Assembly (NCBI GenBank): GCA_007922305.1
Contig: ML677335.1
Location: 21,697,933-21,761,932 of the forward strand
DNA length: 64,000 bases
From: Dermatemys mawii
Lineage: Eukaryota; Chordata; Testudines; Dermatemydidae
Reading direction: 5' to 3'
Position numbers and translations under genes: made by a program. Positions 29,101 to 41,100 of the stretch are shown here, piece by piece (within the stretch, counting starts at the first letter, position 1; every line of letters begins with the position of its first letter). Under the pieces are notes generated by a model. That model saw only the letters and a program-made list of their open reading frames with translations. It was not told where the DNA came from and searched no databases.

Positions 29101-32100
29101 AACACTGTATGGGAAAGGGGCTGGGCCAAGAAGAAGGATATTATGACATATGCCTGCTCTCAACTCCACCCTGAAACCCAGACCTCTTGGAAAAAGCCCT
29201 TGGAGAATAAGTAGGGAAGCCCTCCCTATTGTGTTTAAGTCCAAGCATGAAAATGACAATTTAGCCTCCCCTCTTAGGCCTACTGAAGTTAGAGTGTTAG
29301 GTTACATAGTGATCCTAGAAGACGACAGCTCCAGGGAGGCACTCTGTGCTAATGAGGTAGAAGGTATTGGTACCATAGTAGGAATGCTTAGTCATGTAGA
29401 TGGCAGAGGAGATTCTAGTTCCTTTGAGATCTGAAAATCCCTGCGTATTCAGGGGACAGTGCTGCAAACTTCAGTGCAAGAGAAAGTAATATCAGGATCG
29501 TGCCTGGTACTGATGTGCTTGGTACAGAAGTGAGTAGCACCGAAGACAGCTGTTCTAGGGAAACTGGTACCATCATCACTAGTGCCGCAGCCCTTAATTC
29601 TGAGCTAATCCCAAATGCCCTGGGCCCTGATTTCAATTCTCAAGACAGAACCAAAGCACTGGTACTATGTTTCCTCAGAGCTCAGGTCAGGCCATAGAGC
29701 CTCCGCTGAATGAGAAAGGTGAGATGACTCAGATCTCTTCTTACTGGGAATTCCTGTTGGGGCTCTGCCCTGCTTTTCCTTTTTGTCAGAGGACATGGAT
29801 TTAACAGTTCTAGCTGAGTCCAAAGGCGGCATGGTCTTCGAAGATGAAACATGGGAGCTACTAGGTGTGGAAGTCACAAGGCAATAATGGACTGAGGGGA
29901 AACTTGTCCAGAAGATCTGCACTGCCTGGATTGAAGGCTGACTGCATGGAACAGTCCAGTGAACATTTTCAAATGTGCATTCCCAGCTTTTAAGACCCTT
30001 TTAGGGAAGGCCTTGCACACCATCTATGTGTTAAGAATGTGTGCTTCCCCTAAACAAAAATTACATCTTATGTGCACATCATTTATTGGAACTGCCACTT
30101 TGCAAGCAGGGCAAGACTTAAAGGCAGGAGGCTTAGGGAGGGGACATTATTAAGTTCTAGTACTGGCAAACTGCTGATCAGAAAAGAAAAAATAAAAATT
30201 AAGAAATTTATAAAAACTATCAACATGTTGCCAATTGGCAACTACTAAACTATCTCAACCTAACTCACTCTAATATGTACACAAATATTTATAGAAAAGC
30301 AAGAAAGGGATGAGTAAAGAGGTGTACACTGAGAAGCTCCATCTGGGAGCCCCTCGTGGTGAGAAGGAACCAGGAGGCAGCTGGGTCCACTGCCCTTCGG
30401 TACTCTCTGTAAAGGAGCACAGGAACACTCAAAGAGCATGCATGGTCCCAGTGGACACTACTGGCCGAAAGACTCTGACAGACCACATAGGATGCACATG
30501 CACTTACAGAGAATACATTTGAAGAACAATTGCAGATCTTCAAACAGGTGAATATGAATGGGTTTTTCTACAGTGCTGAGAAACGGGGTGCAGACAGGCA
30601 GAAGGGGCAAGGAAGGTGGTATAACTATTATTATACTTCTCATCCATCCCCTCAAAGTGCTGCTCCTATTACTCCTAGAAATACATGGGAGATCGTAAAC
30701 ATGGGAAATTACCCTACTTTCCAAATCAGAAAGAAATGGGCAGTAAAACCAGGAAAAGAACCAATCGAACACATTCTTCTAGCTTTCCTGCTGTGCTCTA
30801 TAAGAGAAGGACCCTCCTTGATCTGCAGGAATAAGGTTCCAGGATGATCTAATTCCAAGTTATTGAAAGCTAATCATATGCACAGAGAACACCTACTGAT
30901 AGTTCTGTTCTCTTATGGCAGACTAATAGTACACTTCCTCAACCAGCAAGATATCACCTCTGTTATGAGTAGCTAGTGCATATCCAGTAACAGATGAGGG
31001 TAATTTTCATGTTCATGCCACCAGCAGTCAGTGGGGAAGTTTGGCGTGTGGTGGGGGAGAGAAATAAATGTACAGTGAAAGAGAGCAGGAAGGGTCCAAA
31101 GGGCATGCTTTTCAAAGCTTTGCAATAAGCTCAATGTGTCATTAAGATGACGACAACAAAGAGAGCAAGTCTTACCTGACGTGTCATTACGAAATAGGCA
31201 TACATTGCCATAGCACTACCATAGGTGATAAAGTAGGTGACTGGCTCCATAATGTCCCAAGAGTACTCCCACCAGGTGAGCCGGGCCAGAATCCCAAACT
31301 GAGTGGCCATGTAGGCCAGTCCACCCCACAGAACCCAGGTGGTCCTCCTCTCTGCTTTTCTGCTGATTTCCATCCTGACCTGCTGGACACAAACAAACAG
31401 TTTTGAATTCTCCATACCTTATGGGGTTGAGACAATCATTCTCAGATCAGGTAAAAATAAAGTCTACTTTCTACGAAGTGGTTAGCGTTTACAGGTGCTT
31501 GATGTGAGTATACTAGTTTATGCAGAAAGAGCTCAGGGAGCAAAACACTAACTCTAGCCACATTTGGGTCACATATTCACTTTGATTAAGCTATAGATAC
31601 ACAGCTACGGGACCACTTATATTCTTGTCAGAAATGTAGATGGCTATGTATGTATATGATCGTCATCATTATGCCATTGGTGTGTGCTCTGATGCACTAT
31701 TTTCAGTCTGTCTTTTAATATGCTTTGTTTTAACTGTTTGGTTTTATAGTAATGGCAGTTCAGGAGATTGTAACGATCACTTATTATACATCCTACTTTT
31801 ACTGCATCAAAATATTACTTTGAAAACAATATAGTTCAAAATATTTATTAGCCCATCTTGTTTGCTTTATTTGTGTTTTCTTCCTTTTTCTTATCAAATT
31901 GAATAAATAAAATAGTTTAAAAATGACAACATTTTTTGCAAGATTGTGAGGTCTTGGTCTGGGTGTCTGGGGCCAATCTGGGAAGTGACCATATTTAAAA
32001 ATGTTCTGTCAAATATTTTTAAAAAATCATTTAATTTTATTTTCAACTCTATGCAGCAAATACTTTTTATTTCTGTGAAGACCATACACATGGCTTTCCA

Positions 32101-35100
32101 CCCATTGAATGAGCCAGTCTTTAATTTTCAAATGGTTTTTAAAGCTTAATGTACAATTAATGCCACCATTTAAGATAAACTTCACTATAACTATGAAAGT
32201 AAATGGGCTCAGCGGATAAGTATATTTCCAGGGGAGATTTCACATCTCACCTTTTCCAGGGGTGCTAGCTGCTCCTTGAGGTCTTCTAGCCGCCCAATCA
32301 ACTCCTTTTCCTTGTTCAGTTGGTGTTCCTCAATGCACAGGGTGGTGTACAGCTGCTGAACCAATGTCTTCACGTCATTCAGCGTGGTTGCATCTTCATG
32401 GCTTAAGAGGTCTAAAGAAAAAGGAGACTGCTTTATGTACCTTTATTCACATTGGTTATCATGTACTCTTCAAAACAGTTATGGAATTCCAGGGATTTGC
32501 ATAGTATCTATTCTGCTTACAGAGAAAATTTATGGAACAGTCTACAGGAGAGCTGCAACACTCAAGTCTTAAGCAGAGTTATGAAATTTTCTAGGAAGAA
32601 AGCTATGCTTCACACTAGAGGCACCTAAAAATTGATACCAACGGTCATACTGCCTTATACCCAAATATTCCAACATAGGCAAATAACACAATAGCCTTTA
32701 TCCTAATACCAAATATGGAATGTTTATTAAAAATCAAGCAAGCCAGTAAAGCAGAGTCATATCTAATTAAATATTAACTAGCATATATTCCATGCAGAAA
32801 AACTCAATAATTTTAACATTAAGGTTGAGACATCAAGCACTATAAAGCCATGAAAAGCAAAGGTAAAAAACTGGAAGCTGCCTGGCTGTGCCTCTGGGTA
32901 GGACTTTGAGTGGGGAGGGTGCCGGGGGAGAGAGATACCGCTGCTTGAGGTAAGCGCCGCCCTGACTCTCTCTTGTACCCCAACCCCTTGCCCCAGCCCT
33001 GATCCCCCTTCTGCCCTTGAACCCCTTGGTCCCATCCCAGAGCAACCTCTTACACCCCCAAACCTTCATCCTCAGCCCCACCCCAAAGCCAGCACCCCCA
33101 GCTGGAGCCATTACCCTCTCTCACACCACAGCCCCCAATTTTGTGAGCATTCATAGCCCACCATACAATTTCCACACTCAGATGTGGCCCTGGGGCCAAA
33201 AGGTTTGCTCACCTCTGAGTTAGAACTTATGTAAACTTGTATAGAGTAAATTGCAGTATACCATCTTCAGGGTTAGCTTGTTTTGTCAATTTTACTGAGA
33301 CTTGGAAACCAAGCTATGTTTGAAAAACATTTTTTAGTTTTTACTGAATGGATATTTTTAGCTTTAACACCAGCCGCTCCATTGTAAGACATGGCTCAAT
33401 ATGACGCCACACTTCTCATCTTTCATTTAGATCAAAGATCAGCAGACTGTTTTCTTTAACGTAAATAATAAATCACCTTTAAAAAGGAAGTGTTTTCTAC
33501 CTGAATGCTTGGCTGAAAATATTTTTTAATTCAAGTTTATGGTTTCTTGGCATTTATTTTCTAAAATACATTGAAAGAGTATTTGTAAAGTGAAAATACA
33601 GCTGAAAAGCTAGATGAAACAATGGTGGGGATTGTTGGTGAATATTAATTTTACAGCCATCAGCTAATCAAGGAATTCTCTCTAGGAGAATGAGCTAGAA
33701 GTAGCAATTTCAATTTGCATAGCTGCCCCTAGACTATTTGAACCAGCAGTACTAATGTCTGTGTTACCACACAGCTGAGCTGTGTAAATTTAGCAGGTCA
33801 AATGTTAGGTATAGTCATCATCATCACATTGCATGAACTATTCTACACTGGGACAAAACTTCTCTTGAAGTAGAAAAGTCTATAATGGTATATTTGATTT
33901 AACAAAGGGAAAAATGAGAAGTTAATGGGCAGATTAACTTTGTAGAGTGTCTTAAGACTAGTTGAGAAGAGCTTAGGGTCTCACTGGTTTATGGTTAGGA
34001 AACACATTGTTCAAATTCTCACTCATTGTATGTGGGAATGTGAGGATGGAGATTTAGTACTCAGAGTGGGAAAATGACCCATTCTGGCTCATTAAAGAGG
34101 TAAGCAGATAGACTCCAAAGGGAGTTCTCCATTGACCCATCTGTTCAGAGACAGTTTGATGTGTGAATTTAAGTAGTTTGAACTTTTGTTTTACCCAGCT
34201 ATGATATAGGATGATTCACGGATTTGCAGGCTAACAACCTAATAATAATAGAGAGGTATCTGTGGTACTAATGCACCAGTTCCATACTCAAATGGCTTAC
34301 TAGTACAGTGGGGATGAGGATGCCACTCCCTCTTTGTTCATATAAAACATGTCTGAGTGTGGACATTTATCTCCAGACACCCATTTCATCACTTCCTTTT
34401 CTATAACAGGGGTTCTCAACCTTTTTCTTGCTCTGGGCTGGGGGACCCTTAGGTATAGGCATAGTTTACTTCTATTTGGGGGGCGGGGGCACCAAGGGCT
34501 GGTGGAGCTCAAACCAGCTCTACACAACGCGGTCCAGGGAGAGAGCCCCACCTCCAGCCTCTGACTCACTCAGGAGGCTACCCAGCCTGCCTGGTGCAGG
34601 TGGGAGGGGGGGGCATAAACAAAACCAGAACTCAAAGGGATGACTCAGTTCAAAAAGTTTGAAAACCACTAAGGGTGTAAGCAGGGTGGTAGCTAGGGGC
34701 TGTGTGCAAGCAGGGGGGTAGCTAGGAGCTGTGTGCAGTGAAGGGTGGAGGGAGGGGACAGCTAGGGGCAGCGTGTGGGCGGGGGGGAGCTAAGGGCTGT
34801 GTACGGGCAGGGGGTGGGAGGAAGTCCCCAGTGTAGCTCCCAGCTTCAACCCCACACTGCGCCTGGCTTGGGAGGCAGGAAGTTTGCTGGGGGGCAGCTT
34901 CAGCCCTGCATTGCTCCCAGCTTCAGTCCCCTGGGGGTACTGGGGCTCAGGGCACTGGGTTTCAGCTGCAGGGCCCTGCAACTCTCCTGAATGAGCTCAC
35001 GGGCCCCCAGATTTTTCTATGGTACAGCTAGAGCTTTGGGAACTATACAAAGGAGATTAAGATGTACATCAGTACTTTCTCAGTATAATTTGCTATAATG

Positions 35101-38100
35101 TAGCAAGTCATTGTGTCCCAAAGAGCATGGCTATACATGATATCCTGATCAGATAACCAATTTTTGCAACCTGGAAGTGTTGAGGTAATCTGTGTTTTCG
35201 TTAACCCCTTTTCCTGTCACTGACATTTCCTAAAGATCAGATCATTCATGATCCTTACTGTAGCCCCTCAACTTGGCCTTTGGAACCCATGGAATCGACA
35301 GTCAATTCCTTGATTTTGGGGAAGATCCCAAGTCAAATTCACTGGTCTAATAGGCAGTGTTGTTCAGACTACTACTGATAACAGAGAGGGAATTTGTGAT
35401 GGCCTCATCACCATCTTCCTGCAGATGATCTGACTCCTTTGCCAAGTAGCTTCTGGACAAAAGCAGCAGCCACACAAAAATCTAAAAGGCCATGAGGTCT
35501 AATGATGTTGGGACTAATTAATGTTATGTAACAAAAGATATATAAATTGACCAAAATGCACAAAAGGCGCTCTGTTGTCTGAGAGCTGAGCAGCCCTCAA
35601 GCCTGTATCTTGTTTGGAAACTGAGCCTTGCACCACCACCACAATATTTTTAAGTGTTTGCTGCAGGACACAGATCAACACAAGTGGCTCCACTAAATCT
35701 GCAACAGGATGCTGGAGAAGAGAGGATGATGAAGATACTTGAAGATGGCCATTTCTTTCCTCTTCTGTTGTTGCTTTTGGGAGTGCTCTAAAATTCTTCT
35801 TGCTAATCCTTCCAAATTCTCAGGTGAGTCCTATTCATAGCACAGGTGGCTAATGCCAACTCTACTTAATGAGATTTAATATACTTTGCTACTGTCTCAT
35901 CTTGAGAAACACTGATTTCCCCCATCTCTTCATTTAGGGATTTGCACCCAAGGCCAGAGCTTGGGGAGCTAGAAAGGGCTATAGCCACCCTAAAATCTGC
36001 CTTAGCCCCCTGGTAGCTATGCCATTACTTCTGCAGTTCTGCGCTGCTGCTGGCAGCAGTGCTGCCTTCAAAGCTGGGTGCTGAGTCAACAGCCACTTCT
36101 CTCTTGTCGCCCAGCTCTGAAGGCAGCGGTGCCGCCAGCAGTAGCAGAGGAGTAAGAGTGGCATATCAAGCAGGGGGAAGGGGTGTAGGCACAGCAACGG
36201 AAGGGGACAGAGCATGCAGAGAGAGAGAGATGGGGAAGAGCATGCATAAGAGAGAGGGGAATCACCAACAGGGGTAAAGTGGGAGCTGAGAGGGGTCTGG
36301 TCCCGCTGCTGTGACTGTCTGAGGGCTCCTAGTGGCATGCTTGCTAGCACCGAGCTGAACTGTGCTGCGGGACAGCAGGCAGTGTGAGGTGTGCAGGGCT
36401 GAACCTTGAGCTGCAGCAAAAGGCACCAAAGGGCCAGAGCCCTCATGCTCCTCCCTGGCCCTACGTGAGGCAGGGAAGCCTCCACGCTCTCATATGTGTG
36501 CCCACAAGATGTACAGCACAGCCCCTCCGATTTTCTGACTAGCCCAGCTCAGACCTCCCATCAAGAAGTGGCTGGTGCCACCCTGTTTGCAACCCTTTAT
36601 ACACTCTGTTTAGTTTAATTCACTGAGGGCTAGCATCAATCAGCTGTCAACAAAGCTTTGGTAACAGTTTGCTGGTCAGATTTTGCTACCTCTACTGGCT
36701 ACATGTGTGGTAGTTGGGAACACTACAGGTGCCACATTCAGAAAACAAATCTCCACTGCTTAGGTGTGCCAGAGTGGTGGAAAGGATTTGTATGTGGAGG
36801 GTTCTTCCAAACAGGATTAGAGTAGTTTTAATAGGTCATATTTTGAGTCTATACTAAACTAAAGAGCTTAACTCCTCATATTAAAAGTTAAAAAATCCTA
36901 AACCAGTTCCCCTAGCTTTCTTCATTTATTCCTCTATTAGTAGAGGTGATCCTTGAGAACAGGATGGATGTTTGTTTATAAATGTTTGATGCTATATACA
37001 ATTATACAAACATTGAAGTTAGGACTTCAAGTGGATGATTAGACAATAGGAAAATTCACTTTAGAAATAACCTGTATTTTTACATGTGTCCTTTGTTTGA
37101 AACACTTTTTAAATGCCAATTAGTTTGTGAGATTGAAGTAGCTCCTTAAATAACTAAGTGCAGAATTTTCTACTAAACATTTTTGAAATTATTTTTCAGA
37201 TGCAGCAAATTAGTTTTACCTCTCTTTGGTGGTCGAACATGGTATGTTAAGTCATTGATGACCAGTTTGAAGTCATCCAGCAGGAGGAGGTCTATGCCTG
37301 TTGAAGAGGCTACTCGTGTACCATCTGTAAAACAAATCGCAAATGGACTGATTAAGGATTAGGAAGAAAACATTCACCTGTATTACTGCCGTTAAAGAAG
37401 AAGCTGACATTACTTATGTTCAGGAACTCTAATGATTTCCTAATAGCTAGCACTCTGCAATGCCATGCAAGATCTCCCGGTTTATATTCCTGACTTAGCA
37501 AGGACTGATTCAGTTTCTGAATCATTTATAGAAGAAAGAAATCCTTCAGTAGCTTATGTGGGCTAGTAACTAGAACTTTCAGGAGCCAGTCATGTCTTGC
37601 TGTCAGCTGGATATTCTAACATGCTACCATGTTCTGCAATAGTACAGATATTGGATGCTCTGTATCTAATCATCTGAGCACTGAAAGTCTGTGGATATCT
37701 GCTGCATATCTGTGGACCATGTTTGCGGACTGGATACAGATACAAATTTTGTATCTACGCAGTGTTCTATTAATCATGCTGGTGTAAAATATGATTACTT
37801 TCACCCTCTATGCAAGGAGCGACAACAGCTTTGACGCCTCCATCCCAGAGGGGTTCTTTTTGAATTTCCTGTCAAAGACTTTCTCGAAATATATCTAATT
37901 CTATGTGTCATCATTCTGTGACCCCACAATAAAAAACAGTTACCTACCTTTTGTAATTGTTGTTCATTGAGATGTGTTACTTGTGTCCATTCCAAATAGG
38001 TGTGTGTATGCCATGTGCACGATCGTTGGAAGGTTTTTCCGATAATGGTACCCGTTGAGTCAGCTGTGGAGCCCCCAAGAGTGGCACCTTCATGGCTGTG

Positions 38101-41100
38101 TATATAGATCCAGGCTGACCTGCTGCCTCTTCAGTTTCTTCTTGCCGGACACTCCAGCAGAGGGGAGGTAGGTGTGTCTTGGAATGGACATGAGCAACAC
38201 ATCTCGCAGAACAACAGTTACGAAACGGTAGGTAATCGTTTTTTTTCTTTTTCAAGCGATTCCTCATGTCAATTCCAAGTAGGTAACTCCCAAGCAGTTC
38301 CCTGAAGGTGGTGTTGGAGTTCACCGAGTTGCAGACTGGAGCACTGCTCTATCAAAAGCAGCAGCATCTCTACCCTGCTATGTGATGGTGTAGTGTGATG
38401 TAGAAATGTGGATAGATGACAACATCACCATCCTGCAGATGTCCTGAATGGGGACTTGAACCAGGAACACTGCAGATAAAGCCTGCAGTCTGGTGGAGTG
38501 TGCCATCAACACTGGGGCTAGACTCTTTGCCAGGTCAACTTCTAAAAATGAGGTTGGTTGAGCTGTTACATTCACACCGTTACATTAACTAATGCTGCAG
38601 CGAGGGCTAGTGTGCTCCTGCTCCACGTAATTTTTATTACAAATCACTTTTCTGAGAGTGAGATGCAAAGGTAAGAAGGAAACTATAACTCTGGCAATAA
38701 GAAGTTTCTAAGTTGAAGCTTAGTGTTAGAAATGTCTCCTCTCCCTTCACATCACTGTTCAGCCTGTCCATGAAATATATGAGCGTGTACTCAGAGAACT
38801 AATAGAATACTCTCTATGTTGGAGGCTGCACTTCCATTGGTAAACATGTTCTAGACACTATTTTTACAAAGGTTTAAGGTTTGAAAAGGTGCTAGAATTG
38901 TATGGAATAAGGTGATATGGACAGTTCATTTGTTCACATAAATAACCGTACCTGGGGAGTAGATTGCGACCCGGTCAATTCCCCGGTCCTCTGCCTGCAG
39001 CTGTTGTAAGAACACTCCAACAGAGTCTGAGATAGGTTTAAGCGTGAACTGGCAACGCTCACGCCGGGATGGAAGATTCACAGAAATCACAGGTAACCCA
39101 TTTTGGTAAACCACTGTCACATCTAGAGAAAAGAATATTAGATTCAGGACAGACCATTTCCAAATATGCAGTATTAAAAAAAAAAAAGTACCTTGTGTAA
39201 CAATCCTGTATCTGTCCCATGAAGACATGGCAGGGATGGTTAAATATCATAGTGGAAGCTCCAAGTTTTGAATTACTGTTTATTACTATACAAATAGCCT
39301 TAACAATCTTTGTGTTGAAGGATATCAGAAGTTCTCCCTCCCCACAAGTTTACAGCATCTAACAACTTTCTGGTGCTTTGTTGGAAAGTCTTAAAGTGGA
39401 GTGTGATTCTTAGAGATACGATGAAAGTGTTGCTGTTGGACAAAAGTGCATGGTAATTAATAGCAGCAGTGATAAAAAAATGTTCTTTAATCTAAGCACC
39501 AAACATTTGGTATTTCACAAGAAAAAACAGAGTCTTTCAGATTGTAATCTCTCTGAAAAAGACAGAGCACACACTAAGAGACCCAGCAAAAGGACATGCT
39601 TTAGAAAAATTATGTTTTTACTCTAATTAATTCCATTTTCCCTATTTGTATTGAATGAACAAATCAGCATTAAGTAGGACCAATAAGAGGCCAATCAGAA
39701 CTCTGAAATCACTGAGACAATATTCCATCTGTTTTATAAGCTAGAAGGTATTCCGTCTAAAGCTATTATCACTCACACATAGAAATAGAAAGGGGAGAAA
39801 AGACACTTACCCTGACAATTATTCCATAGGCTAAGCTGGAGATAATGAAATTTTCAACTTCTTAAATATTCTTAGGTGCATTTTCACAAAGGTGTGTGAG
39901 GATTTCTGTGCAACTCACATAATTCCTTCTCCCAAACTTAATAAAATAACTTGCTTAACTTATTTGCATGATCACAGCATCCACATTGTGCTAGGGGTTG
40001 TTCACATATAGAAAGAAAGTCCCTGTTCCAACAGCTTACACTCTAAAATGAACAGATGGAATGAAAGAGAGGAATAAGATAAAGCTGCCTACCTACCCAT
40101 TATTATTAGTTGGTCAAGTTTTTCAAGTAACAGTTGCTGACTAACAAAGTATGGGAAAATAGAGGATTAGCAGTATATATCTTAAAAATTCAAAGAGCAT
40201 GAAATTTGCATATTAATGTTATGCATAGTATTTACCATGTCTGAAGATAAAATACAGGCACATATAGTATACTGTATCTAGTCCAACATTAGTTATCAGT
40301 ATCTCAGGCCTGCAAAAAACTGCACTTATTTATCAAAATCATTTTCTAAATAATTTTAATTCAACTGGTGCAACTTCCTGGTGTTACTGTTCTTAAATCA
40401 GTTTAAGGACTGCTAAAATCAAAACTGATTTAGCAGTGTCTACACAAGGGAGAGATGCACTGATTTAAGTGGGAGAGATGCACTGATTTAAGTGGAGCTA
40501 TTTAGCAACTGATCTAGTACAGTTGATACAATTTCTGTGTAGATCAGTATATAGACCAGGCCTGCACAACTCAGAAAGCAGTGAGGGCCATATTACTGAA
40601 AAAAAACCAGCTGCAGGCCGAAAAGCCCTGCCCCCATCTGCTTCCGCCTACCCCACCGCTTGGCTTGCCCCACCCCTACTCATCCCCCGCGGGTCGCACA
40701 GTGAGCCCATGCGGGCTGCATTTGGCCCCCGGGCCGCATGTTGTACAGGCCTGGTATAGACAGTTGTGCTGCTGTCTTGCCTTATATTACTCTTCACAAG
40801 CATGCTGCAGAATGATCATCCTGCCTGTATTACTCATCCTTTCAAATTATTAGGACTGAAACTAGGGTGACCAGACAGCAAATGTGAAAACTCGAGATGG
40901 AGTGAGGGAGTAATAGGAGCCTATATAAAAAAGAAGACCCAAGAATCAGGACTGTCCCTATAAAATCAAGATATCTTGTCACCCTAACTGAAACTGGGAC
41001 TGTGCCCCTTTAGAAATATCAGTAGGGGCCATGCCAAAAAACCCACACAAACTGAACAGTATATCATATGTAAGTGGAGCAGAAAACTGCATACAGTGGA

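Larger units (their letters stand above)
26935..31175. other. MCU intron 6
   Basis: About 4.2 kb, most of it occupied by a retroelement at 27480-30540 preceded by a possible LTR-like piece at 27270-27430. The intron ends adjoining the exons are unique sequence. Confidence 0.65.
32412..37219. other. MCU intron 4
   Basis: About 4.8 kb with several repeats: C-rich hAT-like element about 32840-33215, hAT-like 34407-34676, a tandem repeat 34683-34808 and a GC-rich palindromic repeat about 35935-36600. No exon needed by phase. Confidence 0.65.

Noticed and set aside
35979..36485. 168-codon minus-strand open frame
   Set aside because: Lies in a GC-rich repeat with a palindrome; Leu/Pro/Cys-rich composition, no domain and no splice context. 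A composition artefact.
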